Source: Acidobacteriota bacterium (GTDB lineage: Bacteria > Acidobacteriota > Blastocatellia > RBC074). Taken from it: a DNA stretch of 64,000 nt. The stretch lies in the NCBI GenBank assembly GCA_018269055.1, contig JAFDVI010000017.1:19107-83106 (forward strand). The letters run 5' to 3'. Of the stretch, positions 19,885 through 28,364 are shown in pieces. Below the pieces are notes generated by a model. That model ran no database searches, was not told the origin of the DNA, and worked only from the letters and a program-made list of their open reading frames with translations. Position 1 is the stretch's first letter; each line of letters begins with the position of its first letter. Position numbers and translations under genes: made by a program.

Positions 19885-21351
19885 ATGAATTATCCATTTT
19901 GGGATGTACCGCATATCGGCAGCGTCTGGGTCATTGGCGGAATTGCCATCTTTCACGTATTGATTTCGCATTTCGCGGTCGGCGGCGGTTTGTATTTGCC
20001 GATGGCCGAAGCCAAAGCCTTGCGCGAAGGTCGCACAGATTGGCTTGAAACACTGCAAAAACATTCAAAGTTCTTTCTGGTGCTGACCGGCGTTTTTGGC
20101 GCTGTGTCAGGCGTCGGCATTTGGTTTTCCATCGGCCTGGCGAATCCCGAAGCGACCAGCACGCTCATTCACAATTTTGTTTTCGGCTGGGCGATTGAGT
20201 GGGTGTTCTTTTTTATCGAACTGACGACGGCGGCGGTGTATTACTACACGTGGAACCGCATTCCTGAAAAACTGCATTTGAAAATTGGTTGGCTGTATGC
20301 GGGTTCGTCGCTGCTGACACTGGTTATCATCAACGGCATTCTGACGTTTATGTTGACGCCGGGCGGCACCTGGTTGAGCGTCGCCGGTTCGGGCAACGAA
20401 GCATCAGTCTTTTGGAACGCGTTCTTCAACCCAACCTACTGGCCGAGTTTGTTTCTGCGCATGCTGGTTTGCGTTTCGCTCGCGGGCATTTACGCGCTGA
20501 TCACGGCCAGCCGAATTGACGGGTACGAATTTCCGCAACTCAAAACCAGTTTGGTGCGCTGGTCGGCGAAATGGCTGTTTCCATCGTTCGTGCTGATGCC
20601 GTTGTTTTTCCTGTGGTATCTGCTGAGCGTGCCCGCGGCTTCGCGGCAGTTGTTGAGTCTGGGCGTTTCGACAATCGGCCAGGGCGTATTTACGCAGGTA
20701 ACGCGCGCCGCGCTGGTGACAGTGATGACTTCGGCGACGATTCTGGCCGTGGTGTATAACGTCGCCTGGAAGAATGCCCGCAACTTGAGTTTAGGCTGGG
20801 CGCTGTCGGTATTGGGGTTGGCATTGGCTGCGACTGCGGCGACCGAACAGGCGCGCGAAATGTTGCGCAAACCCTACGTCATCGGCGAACACATGTACTC
20901 AAACGGCGTGCGCAAAAGCGAAGTCGCCAAATTCAACGCGCAAGGGTATCTGACCAATTCTTCGTGGATAAAAGTACATCCACCGGCGGAAGCGACTATG
21001 CAACCGGCAAGCACTGGCGACACTTCGTCACCGACATCGGATAAAATTGCCATCGGCAAACTGATGTTTCGCGGACAATGCATGGCTTGCCATACAGTGG
21101 ACGGGTACCGTCCGATGAACCGGCTTTTGCTGGGGCGAGATCGCACTTCGATTATGAATCTGTTGAAAACTTTGCACGATTACAAAGACGATTCGCCCTA
21201 TCGCGCCTATATGCCGCCGCTGGTTGGCACACAACCTGAAATCGAATCGCTGGCCGATTATTTGCACTTGGTTGCCACAAGTCGGACAAGCCCTGCAAAC
21301 TCGCCGAGTTTGGCGCACGCGCCAAGCCAGAACCAGGAGAGGAAACAATAA
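19885..21351 (+). CDS. Cytochrome bd subunit I-like protein fused to a haem c domain
   Basis: A 488-residue protein: eight or nine membrane helices followed by a soluble monohaem domain. The helices resemble CydA (IFHVLISHFAVGGG in helix 1; NFVFGWAIEWVFFFIELT; INGILTFMLTPGG), but the GRQPW quinol loop is absent. The C-terminal 130 residues hold CMACHTVDG (near residue 395) and a distal Met candidate (YMPPLVG). It follows cytochrome b by 16 bases. The most economical reading is that this haem c accepts electrons from the Rieske protein; whether the membrane part reduces oxygen or only passes electrons is open. Confidence 0.75.
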   Translation: MNYPFWDVPHIGSVWVIGGIAIFHVLISHFAVGGGLYLPMAEAKALREGRTDWLETLQKHSKFFLVLTGVFGAVSGVGIWFSIGLANPEATSTLIHNFVFGWAIEWVFFFIELTTAAVYYYTWNRIPEKLHLKIGWLYAGSSLLTLVIINGILTFMLTPGGTWLSVAGSGNEASVFWNAFFNPTYWPSLFLRMLVCVSLAGIYALITASRIDGYEFPQLKTSLVRWSAKWLFPSFVLMPLFFLWYLLSVPAASRQLLSLGVSTIGQGVFTQVTRAALVTVMTSATILAVVYNVAWKNARNLSLGWALSVLGLALAATAATEQAREMLRKPYVIGEHMYSNGVRKSEVAKFNAQGYLTNSSWIKVHPPAEATMQPASTGDTSSPTSDKIAIGKLMFRGQCMACHTVDGYRPMNRLLLGRDRTSIMNLLKTLHDYKDDSPYRAYMPPLVGTQPEIESLADYLHLVATSRTSPANSPSLAHAPSQNQERKQ

Positions 21352-21369
21352 TCAGCAGTAGAGAACTCT

Positions 21370-21741
21370 ATGGATAAGAAAAAACGTCAGACCATGTCAT
21401 TGGACGCGTTGCAATTGGTGGCGGCGAGATTCAAGGTGCTGTCCGATCCGATGCGGTTGCGAATCTTGCAGTTTTTGGAAAGCGGGGAAACCAGTGTTTC
21501 AGCTTTGGCGAAAGCCGTCGAATCCACGCAACCCAACGTCAGCAAGCATTTGAAAACGATGCAGGATGCAGGGCTGCTGGCTCGGCGACAGGAAGGCAAT
21601 ACGGTTTATTACTCGATTGCCGATCCAACCGTGTTTGATTTGTGTGATGTGGTATGTTCCAGCCTGGCCGAGCGTTTCGCCGCACATGCCAGCGCGTTTT
21701 CCAATGGCACGGCAAGATCAACAGTGAAAAGGAAAGGGTAG
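21370..21741 (+). CDS. ArsR/SmtB-type winged-helix regulator
   Basis: A 123-residue repressor with the ArsR fold: FKVLSDPMRLRILQFL near residue 20, the recognition helix STQPNVSKHLKTMQDAGLL near 53 and the wing RRQEGNTVYYSI. The metal motif ELCVCDL of ArsR is absent. Two Cys lie in the last helix (DLCDVVCSSL), so sensing could be thiol-based, as in BigR/SqrR, but the usual partner Cys in the second helix is missing (ESGETS). It directly follows the respiratory operon and is a candidate regulator of it and of the SQR-like operon. Confidence 0.85.
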   Translation: MDKKKRQTMSLDALQLVAARFKVLSDPMRLRILQFLESGETSVSALAKAVESTQPNVSKHLKTMQDAGLLARRQEGNTVYYSIADPTVFDLCDVVCSSLAERFAAHASAFSNGTARSTVKRKG

Positions 21742-21748
21742 AAACGAA

Positions 21749-21792
21749 TCCAGCGGGATTTGCCGAAGCGGAAGTGTTGACAGATCCCGCTG
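21749..21792. terminator. Possible terminator hairpin between convergent genes
   Basis: CAGCGGGAT (21751-21759) pairs perfectly with ATCCCGCTG (21784-21792), with a small inner stem. No T-run follows, so Rho-independent activity is uncertain. Confidence 0.4.
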
Positions 21793-21810
21793 AAAGAAAT
21801 CAGTTGACCG

Positions 21811-23343
21811 TTAAAACCGTTTGGTCAGTTCCAGATAAGCGAATCGTGCATTTCCGCCAACGCGGTAAATGCTTTTGACGACATCGCCGCCGCGAACTCC
21901 AGCCAGGTAAAGCGTCAGCATCGCCGTCGGCGTTACTGTAAAATCCGCACTTACATCCACCAGGGTTCCAAGCGTCTTTTTGCCATTTGATGTCCGGCCA
22001 ACGTAACCGAAACTCTTGGGTTGAAAGGCTCCGCCGCCGACAAACCACAGATCGTGTTGATTGCTCAGTCGCAGATAGTGAACATCCGTTCGCAGTGCCA
22101 GCCTTGATTGCGGTTTCAATCGCAATTGCAGAAATGCGTCCTCGTTGTTCATTGCATTGAAAAACGGAAAGCGCGCGTAAATACGTGGCGTCGGCACAAC
22201 CTGAAAAAAGGTTCCGTGCGTTCCATCATTCGGGTCCTTATCCCCTGTGCTGCGAAAGTAACCGGCACGAATCCAGGGTTTGATTTTATCCGCAGTTTTG
22301 TTGCCCCCGAATTGATATCCGGCTTCACCGGCAATGGCGGCGGCACGATGATCCAGGTTGCCCCATTCGCCAAACTGCCCGGCTGCCCATAACAACAAAT
22401 CCGCTTTGCCTGAACCGGCTTTCGTCACGCCAATGTAATGTCCGCCAACCGTTGTCAATCGAATCTTTTCGTTGTCAGCCGCACGCAATGCAGCCAAACG
22501 ATTGTCGGTTTTCAGTACGCGCCGCCCATCATGATAATGCAACACAAACACACGCAGATCGCTTTCCGAAGTCTTCCATTTGATCGGTTTGGTGAATGCT
22601 CCGTAGTAAAAATCCACATCCAGTTCGTTCCAGCCGCGCAGTTGAAACACGCCTTCGGTTGGACGAACGCCAACAAACGTGAAATTGCCGAGTTTCGACG
22701 TGCGCGAAAAGTGCAGGCCATCAAAACTGCGTCCGATGTGTGTGAAGCCAAATGTGCCGATCAATCGTTGCGCGATGTGATCGCGTTTGATCGTCGCCAG
22801 CGACGCATCCGCAGGCGTGATTTCAGTGCCATCGTTGAATTCAAATCGGCCCAGTTTCAGGCTGCTGGCTTTGTCCTTGCCCAATCCTTTGAAGCGAATG
22901 AAGGCCTGTTTGATAAACGCGCTGCCATCTTGTCGACCGTTGGCCGCAAAGTAACTCGCGCCCAGTCCCAATTGCCCTTGCGGAGCAGGCGCGATGGCGT
23001 TATCCGGCAATCCGATCAAGATGGGGAATGCGCCTTCGACTTGCCATTCAAATTTTTCCGATTGCTGGCTCAGGGATAAGCGTAGGGTGGCTGCGCCGAA
23101 GTTGTAGTTATTTTCCGCCGCGTTGGTTTCAAACCAATCCCAATTTTCAAACCGCAACCGCAAATTTCCTGACAATGTCAGCTTGCCAACTTTGATTGGC
23201 GCAGGCGCATTATTTGCGGTGGGCGTTGGAGTCGGGGTTGGCGTTGTGGAAGCAGTTTGCGTGGATTGCGCGCTGACGCAAAGCGTCAAAGAAATGACAA
23301 TGGCGAAGATGACGATTGACCGGGTCTTTCGCGAATTCATCAC
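21811..23343 (-). CDS. Alginate-export-type outer-membrane porin
   Basis: A 510-residue predicted 18-strand beta-barrel. A signal peptide (cleaved near SAQSTQ) is followed by a Thr/Pro-rich linker (TASTTPTPTPTPTANN), then the alginate_exp pattern: LSGNLRLRFENWDWF, FIKQAFIRFKG, SLKLGRFEFNDG and a final aromatic strand (RFAYLELTKRF). Such porins often accompany denitrification and nitrate genes. It follows narK, separated by a minus-strand terminator, so it may be partly independent. The ligand, perhaps a small anion or organic acid, is unknown. Confidence 0.8.
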   Translation of the reverse strand: MMNSRKTRSIVIFAIVISLTLCVSAQSTQTASTTPTPTPTPTANNAPAPIKVGKLTLSGNLRLRFENWDWFETNAAENNYNFGAATLRLSLSQQSEKFEWQVEGAFPILIGLPDNAIAPAPQGQLGLGASYFAANGRQDGSAFIKQAFIRFKGLGKDKASSLKLGRFEFNDGTEITPADASLATIKRDHIAQRLIGTFGFTHIGRSFDGLHFSRTSKLGNFTFVGVRPTEGVFQLRGWNELDVDFYYGAFTKPIKWKTSESDLRVFVLHYHDGRRVLKTDNRLAALRAADNEKIRLTTVGGHYIGVTKAGSGKADLLLWAAGQFGEWGNLDHRAAAIAGEAGYQFGGNKTADKIKPWIRAGYFRSTGDKDPNDGTHGTFFQVVPTPRIYARFPFFNAMNNEDAFLQLRLKPQSRLALRTDVHYLRLSNQHDLWFVGGGAFQPKSFGYVGRTSNGKKTLGTLVDVSADFTVTPTAMLTLYLAGVRGGDVVKSIYRVGGNARFAYLELTKRF

Positions 23344-23364
23344 AATCTCCTTCTCTCAGGCAGT

Positions 23365-23398
23365 AAAAAGGCGGCGCAGTTTGCTCCCCGCGCCGCCT
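23365..23398 (-). terminator. Rho-independent terminator after narK
   Basis: Read on the minus strand, AGGCGGCGC pairs with GCGCCGCCT (23369-23377 with 23390-23398) and is followed by TTTTT. It lies between narK and the porin gene. Confidence 0.8.
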
Positions 23399-23482
23399 GA
23401 ATCTGCCGTTTCATGTTGACCACCTTTTGCCTTATATCGCGGAGCTTTGCTTTAGCACCTGCTTTCACGTCTACCCTTTCCA

Positions 23483-24694
23483 TCAAGCAGCAGCGCCGTG
23501 CGAGGCGAATTGCCCTTTCGGAGTCGCTGTCGAACCTGATTTGAAAACCACTGCAAGGCAGATCAGCGAAAAGATGCTGAGCAGGATGAAACCGAACGTA
23601 AATGTCCCGGTGGATTGGCGGATGGCGCCCAACACCAGCGGCGGAAAGAATCCTCCCAATCCTCCGGCTGCGCCGACCAAGCCTGTAACCGCGCCAACCG
23701 AACTGGGAAAGTATTGCGGCACCAGTTTGAATACAGCGCCGTTGCCCAATCCAATCGCCGCCGCCATTCCCAGCGCGCCAATCGTGAAGGTAATGATGGA
23801 CGGGCAAGCCAGGAAAATTGCCATGGCCGCGGTGGATGGGAACACCCAAAGCAGAATTTTTCGTCCACCGACGCGATCCGCCAGGATGCCTCCCACGGGA
23901 CGCATGGCTGTTGCCAGCAAAACAAACCCGGCGGTTCTTGCGCCAGCGTCGCCCGGCGTTAGTTTGTAAAGGTCTGTTAAAAAGACCGGCAGATAAATCG
24001 CCATCGCCACAAATCCGCCGAAGGTCAGAAAGTAATACAGGCTCAATGTCCAGCTTTTGCTGTCTTTCAACGGCTGCAGGATTTGGCCGAACGATTTGAC
24101 CGGCGCACGGTTCGGAGCGTTTTCAGCCTTGAGCCAGAAAATCGCCAGCCAGATCAGCAACAAAACGCCAAACGTCCAAAATCCCCACTTGAACCCAAGC
24201 GCGGCGGCCAAGACAGGCGACCCGAACGCTGCCAGCGATTGCCCAACATTGCCCGCGCCATAAACGCCCAACGCAAATCCCTGCCGTTCGGGTGGGAACC
24301 AGCCGCTGACAAATCCAACGCCCACCGAAAAACTGGCCAGCGCAATGCCGATAAACAAACCACATGCCACCAGTTGCCAGTACGCCGTGACAAACCCCAT
24401 CAGAAACGCCGGGACAATTGAACACACCATGACAATGGAAAAAATCAGCCGTCCCCCAAACCGATCCGTCAGCATTCCCAGGGGAATTCGCCCCAAACTT
24501 CCCAACAGAACCGGAATCGCCAAGGCAATGCTGACTTGCACCGGATTGAGTGTCAGCGCTTTTTTCAGAATGGGCATCATGGCCGAAACCGAGCCGAACA
24601 CGGCGAAACAGATGGCAAACGCGCCTGTGGCCAGCATCAGTTGCAAATTATTTCCAGACGAATTCGTTGCAGGTGAATTGATGGACGTGTTCAT
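23483..24694 (-). CDS. narK: NarK/NasA-type nitrate/nitrite MFS transporter
   Basis: A 403-residue 12-helix transporter importing nitrate and/or exporting nitrite. It shows the MFS loop [10 protein letters not shown], a nitrate-signature-like segment [11 protein letters not shown], and the second signature [15 protein letters not shown] followed by [13 protein letters not shown]. Arg residues in R(I)PLGML and TAMRPVGG fit the substrate-binding Arg pair. It ends the nitrate-reductase operon, starting 4 bases after the DUF6755-like stop. Direction of transport cannot be judged from sequence. Confidence 0.92.
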   Translation of the reverse strand: MNTSINSPATNSSGNNLQLMLATGAFAICFAVFGSVSAMMPILKKALTLNPVQVSIALAIPVLLGSLGRIPLGMLTDRFGGRLIFSIVMVCSIVPAFLMGFVTAYWQLVACGLFIGIALASFSVGVGFVSGWFPPERQGFALGVYGAGNVGQSLAAFGSPVLAAALGFKWGFWTFGVLLLIWLAIFWLKAENAPNRAPVKSFGQILQPLKDSKSWTLSLYYFLTFGGFVAMAIYLPVFLTDLYKLTPGDAGARTAGFVLLATAMRPVGGILADRVGGRKILLWVFPSTAAMAIFLACPSIITFTIGALGMAAAIGLGNGAVFKLVPQYFPSSVGAVTGLVGAAGGLGGFFPPLVLGAIRQSTGTFTFGFILLSIFSLICLAVVFKSGSTATPKGQFASHGAAA

Positions 24695-24697
24695 AAG

Positions 24698-24922
24698 TTA
24701 CTTTCGCTCCATTGCGTATAGATAACGCAGCAATCCAAGATTCAGCAGAAAGCACACCAGGCTGGCGGTCAATGCAGACCAGATAACGCTGTAATCGCCC
24801 CCCAGATAAGCATTCATCGTCGCCGTCAACAGCCAGAGTTGCAGCACCACCAACAAAATGACGATGCACAGGATGCCGTAAACAATCGTGGTCTTTTGTT
24901 CTCGCGTGAAAAACTTTTTCAT
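24698..24922 (-). CDS. Small two-helix membrane protein (DUF6755-like)
   Basis: A 74-residue protein with two helices (TIVYGILCIVILLVVLQLWL and ALTASLVCFLLNLGLLRYLY) joined by NAYLGGDYS. Its start overlaps the hemerythrin stop as ATGA (24919-24922), and it precedes narK by a few bases. It looks like the DUF6755 family. The function is unknown; a small subunit of the nitrate-respiration membrane complex is one possibility. Confidence 0.7.
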   Translation of the reverse strand: MKKFFTREQKTTIVYGILCIVILLVVLQLWLLTATMNAYLGGDYSVIWSALTASLVCFLLNLGLLRYLYAMERK

Positions 24923-25419
24923 TCTCGAACCTCCATCGTTCTCAATTTCGGCGACAGTTCACAACCACTGCGCCCGGTTCGGGATCGTTCTGATTCAATC
25001 AGTTCGTTCATGCGACGCAGTTTCGCTTCCGTCGCCGAAGCTTCGATGGCGGGAAATAAATCGTTTTCTTCAAACCGTATGTGATGGCGTAAGGCGTCTC
25101 CCAGGGTCTGAAGCAACCCGGCTTCGATTCGCTCTTGCGATGTCATCCGGGAACGTAATTCATCAATCAATTGCCGGATGACGGCGTGCTGGCGCAACGT
25201 CTCTTGCCTGTCGGCGTTGTCGGGCGACAACAATGGCAACACGAATTGCTCTTCTTGTGAAAAATGCGTTTCCAAATCGTTTTGCCAGTACCTTGCGAAA
25301 TTTGCGGCGATCTTTGTCAGATCATCAGATTCGGCAGAGGCCAGAATCAGAATTCTGGCCTGAACCAACGCCTGATGATGGTCGCGCGAAAAGGGTTGAA
25401 GACACGGATGGCGTTTCAT
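24919..25419 (-). CDS. Hemerythrin HHE-domain protein
   Basis: A 166-residue four-helix protein with the diiron ligand pattern: FSRDHHQAL near residue 10, LETHFSQEEQFVLP near 53, LRQHAVIRQL near 78 and LRHHIRFEENDLFP near 112. Such proteins bind O2 or NO or repair iron centres. It is encoded in the nitrate operon, between the Rieske gene and narK, so sensing or scavenging of NO formed during nitrate respiration is a reasonable guess. The C-terminal 25 residues are unstructured and basic. Confidence 0.88.
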   Translation of the reverse strand: MKRHPCLQPFSRDHHQALVQARILILASAESDDLTKIAANFARYWQNDLETHFSQEEQFVLPLLSPDNADRQETLRQHAVIRQLIDELRSRMTSQERIEAGLLQTLGDALRHHIRFEENDLFPAIEASATEAKLRRMNELIESERSRTGRSGCELSPKLRTMEVRE

Positions 25420-25422
25420 AAT

Positions 25423-25968
25423 TCAGGCTGTGCCAACCTCCACCCCCGCGGCGTAAATGGCATCATTGATGATTTCCAGCTTGATGCGCGCCAGTGGTCT
25501 ACGCGGAGGCCCGGCCAATGGCTTCCCTGTTTCCAAATCAAACGATCCGTTGTGACAAGGACACAGAAACCGCTTCTTTTCCGGTTCGGGCACGACCGCG
25601 CAGGACAAATGCGTGCAGCGCTGATCGAACGCGACAAAATTGTGTTCTCCTGTCCTGACCAGCAAGCAGGTGTCGTGTTCCGCCGGATAATTGAACGCCA
25701 AGGATTGCCCGACAATCAGTTGCCGCGTGGTTGCAATTTGCCGCAAAGCCGGTTGTCCGCGCCGTTGGCGCAAAAAGTTCTGCACGACAATCCACGCCTG
25801 GCCAGCCACAAAAGCAAAACTGGTCAGCACCATGAATTTGGTGAAATCGCGGCGCGCGACGTAATGATCTTCCGGCCAGTCAATGGGAAAATCCTGCCGC
25901 CATTGCGGTTGCCGTTCCGGCGGCTGGCCGTTGGGAGCGATTGTGATCTGTTCGCGATTGGGCATCAC
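25423..25968 (-). CDS. Rieske 2Fe-2S protein of the nitrate operon
   Basis: A 181-residue membrane-anchored Rieske protein. Cluster boxes are CTHLSC and CPCHNGSF; the GPPRRPL loop follows. An N-terminal helix ([21 protein letters not shown]) is preceded by a single Arg pair (ARRDF). It starts 2 bases after the stop of the monohaem protein gene and ends just before the hemerythrin gene. No cytochrome b partner is in this operon, so it may take electrons from the NarI-like subunit or another quinol source; this is inference. Confidence 0.9.
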   Translation of the reverse strand: MMPNREQITIAPNGQPPERQPQWRQDFPIDWPEDHYVARRDFTKFMVLTSFAFVAGQAWIVVQNFLRQRRGQPALRQIATTRQLIVGQSLAFNYPAEHDTCLLVRTGEHNFVAFDQRCTHLSCAVVPEPEKKRFLCPCHNGSFDLETGKPLAGPPRRPLARIKLEIINDAIYAAGVEVGTA

Positions 25969-25970
25969 GG

Positions 25971-27296
25971 TTATTTCTCCTGTTGAAAATACTCAGGCAA
26001 ATTGCGCTTTGTCTGGCGCAAAATTTCGAGCGCCGCCTGGCGATCCGCCGCCGGAATTGCCGCAAAGTCTTTGTTTTTGGATTGTCCTGCCAGCGCCAGC
26101 CATAATTGTTTGTACAGTTCATCAAGTGCCGGTTTGGGCAATGCGTCGAAGGATTCCGAATAGATCAAATAGCTGCACGGGTATCGAAACAATTTGTGGT
26201 TCAAATCCAGATCGCGCAGCGAACGTCCCTGTTTGTCGCGCGGGCCTTGCGCGGCGAAATCCTTGGCAAAGGTGGTAGGGCCGCTGATGGGCGATTGCCA
26301 TTGGGCTTCTCCCACAAACAACATATAACGAACTGCATCTTCCGCGGCGCGTTCGATTCGCCGCCGAGTGCTGTCTGACATTTCGGCGTTTGACTGTTGC
26401 AGGGCTTCGTTGATGACCTTCTGATTGTGCAGCGCCAGCTTGGTTTCATACCCAAGCCTGGTAATCAGGTTGTGCATCTGGGTCTGATGCTCCAACACCA
26501 TCAACGCAACAATGTCGCTGTAAGCGGACAGATAGCCTGTCGCGATAAATTTTCTGTCCAGGTTGCTCAGGTTTCCGCCCGTCAGTTGGTTGATGTCTTC
26601 CGGATTGCTGGATTCATCAAACAGCCTGTTGCCCGCGTGGCGCTGATTGCCATGCATGCCGGTGACATACCATCCGCCCCAACGTTCGCGTAGTGGGCTG
26701 CTGTGATTGGTGATGTGGCCTCCGAGCGGAGCAATGGGATATCCGCGTTCGTCCGGATACACCGACCGCACCACAAAACCCGGCACGTTGTGCGTGGCGT
26801 TCGAAGTGTGGCATTGCAAACATTCGTCATTGCGCACGAAGCGCGGTTTGTCGGTTTTGGTTTGTTCCAACATGTAAAAGACGCCGCCCAGATTGGGGTC
26901 CACGGTCGCCACTTCCAGCACGTCGCCTCCGCGTACCCAACCAACATAGGTGTCGTCAGTGAAATAGATCGCGCGCGGATTGTTCGGTGTGATGCGATGC
27001 AACTGAAAGCTGGTTTTGGAAAAAACCAGTCCTTGCGACGACACCGGCACGCGCAGATTTTTCAACAGCGATTCCAGGTAACCGTTCTTTTCGGAATACT
27101 CCAGCTTGATCTCGCCGCGATTGATTCGCTGCTGCAACCTTGCCACCGGATCATTGTTGCCGGCGCTGCGGTACCCAATTACCTGCAAGTCCTGTAATTG
27201 ATCCTGGCGACGGGCCAAAGTGAACAGCGGCAACGTCCAGCACACACCCAAAACCACGCCCAGCGTCAGCATAAGTTTGCCTGTCAATCTGATCAT
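25971..27296 (-). CDS. Exported monohaem protein of the nitrate operon
   Basis: A 441-residue exported or membrane-anchored protein with one CxxCH ([17 protein letters not shown]) near residue 165 and an N-terminal helix ([18 protein letters not shown]). The rest does not match a family I can name; a [20 protein letters not shown] stretch after the haem site and a helical C-terminal half are notable. The ATG at 27296 follows AGGAAGG closely; a TTG four codons earlier overlaps the upstream TGA. It probably shuttles electrons in the periplasm between the Rieske or NarI-like proteins and the molybdoenzyme. Confidence 0.65.
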   Translation of the reverse strand: MIRLTGKLMLTLGVVLGVCWTLPLFTLARRQDQLQDLQVIGYRSAGNNDPVARLQQRINRGEIKLEYSEKNGYLESLLKNLRVPVSSQGLVFSKTSFQLHRITPNNPRAIYFTDDTYVGWVRGGDVLEVATVDPNLGGVFYMLEQTKTDKPRFVRNDECLQCHTSNATHNVPGFVVRSVYPDERGYPIAPLGGHITNHSSPLRERWGGWYVTGMHGNQRHAGNRLFDESSNPEDINQLTGGNLSNLDRKFIATGYLSAYSDIVALMVLEHQTQMHNLITRLGYETKLALHNQKVINEALQQSNAEMSDSTRRRIERAAEDAVRYMLFVGEAQWQSPISGPTTFAKDFAAQGPRDKQGRSLRDLDLNHKLFRYPCSYLIYSESFDALPKPALDELYKQLWLALAGQSKNKDFAAIPAADRQAALEILRQTKRNLPEYFQQEK

Positions 27297-27304
27297 CCTT
27301 CCTG

Positions 27305-27946
27305 TCAATCTCCCGGGTTATTCATCGCGTCAAAAATCGTGAAGGTAATTTCCTTGCCGATGGACTGTTCATTCATCGCCGCTGTCACATCCACGTATTC
27401 GGCGTGCGCGACAGTGGGCGTCATCAAGTTGACCTTTGTGGAAATGATTTGTCGCCCAAATTGAAACTGATTGACCGGCGTCGAGCGCGGACGCAAATGT
27501 TCGATTTCTTCGCGTGTGCCGAAAAACAGCGCTCCGCTGGGACAAACCGTTGCGCACATGGGCTTTTTCCCCGCCGAAGTGCGGTCGTAACACATGTCGC
27601 ATTTCATCATCAGATTGAATTCGGTTTGCATCTTCGGCACGCCGAACGGACACGCCAGCACACAGTTATTGCACGCGATGCAACGCGGTTTACGCGCGGT
27701 TTGCATCACGCCGTCTTCGGTGCGTTTGATAGCATCCGCCGGGCAAACTTCGGCGCAGGTCGGTTGGTCGCAATGCATGCAGACGACTGGCGCAGTTTGC
27801 ACCGAATGCGCTCGATCCACATATTCCAGGTGGATCATGGGGTGTCCTTTGTGCGTATCGCATTCGCTGCATGCCTGCACACAGGACTGGCAGCCGATGC
27901 AGCGATTCGGGTCAATGAAAAATTCCATTTGAGCTGAGACAGCCAT
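27305..27946 (-). CDS. Four-cluster ferredoxin subunit (NrfC/HybA/NarH-like)
   Basis: A 213-residue iron-sulfur electron-transfer subunit with four 4Fe-4S sites: [37 protein letters not shown] and [20 protein letters not shown]. The ATG at 27946 begins [10 protein letters not shown]; the upstream open frame (CSCAVCAAF) is judged non-coding. There is no signal peptide. It would carry electrons between the membrane subunit and the molybdopterin subunit encoded just upstream. The family is shared by nitrate, DMSO, polysulfide and formate enzymes. Confidence 0.9.
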   Translation of the reverse strand: MAVSAQMEFFIDPNRCIGCQSCVQACSECDTHKGHPMIHLEYVDRAHSVQTAPVVCMHCDQPTCAEVCPADAIKRTEDGVMQTARKPRCIACNNCVLACPFGVPKMQTEFNLMMKCDMCYDRTSAGKKPMCATVCPSGALFFGTREEIEHLRPRSTPVNQFQFGRQIISTKVNLMTPTVAHAEYVDVTAAMNEQSIGKEITFTIFDAMNNPGD

Positions 27947-27965
27947 ATCTGATTTCCGAAGTGAT

Positions 27966-28352
27966 CTATTTTTGTTGGGAATCGCGTCGCGTTGACCGGA
28001 AAAGGCTGCGCAGACCGCGCATGAGCAAGACGCCGGCAATGCCGCCCGCAACCGCCAGGGCGATGGTCATTGCCGAATTTCGGATTGGCCGGAACTTCGC
28101 CTCACCTTCTTTCATCTCGATGAAGCCAATCGGCGTCACTTTGATGCCACCGCCACCGCCCGCGCCACCGTAGCCCTTGTGATCGCCTTCGCCGCCGCCA
28201 AAACCGTAAAGGATTTTGGCCACCGGAATGATGGTCATGTCGCCGCGTTCAATGGGGTCGCCATAAATTGTTTTCACGGTCGCATTGGCGCCCAATTTTT
28301 CGGCCAATTGTTCGACAAAATGTCCCTTCCCATCCAACAAATCATCGCTCAT
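27966..28352 (-). CDS. GerW/YtfJ family protein
   Basis: A 128-residue protein with the Spore_YtfJ pattern: [10 protein letters not shown] near residue 27, [16 protein letters not shown], a Gly-rich turn ([15 protein letters not shown]) and [12 protein letters not shown]-terminal hydrophobic segment plus basic tail ([20 protein letters not shown]) suggests membrane anchoring. The ATG at 28352 uses AGGAG 8 bases upstream. YtfJ is known from spores but the family is widespread; its presence between nitrate-reductase-type genes is unusual and its job there is unknown. Confidence 0.85.
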   Translation of the reverse strand: MSDDLLDGKGHFVEQLAEKLGANATVKTIYGDPIERGDMTIIPVAKILYGFGGGEGDHKGYGGAGGGGGIKVTPIGFIEMKEGEAKFRPIRNSAMTIALAVAGGIAGVLLMRGLRSLFRSTRRDSQQK

Positions 28353-28364
28353 GAACTTCACTCC

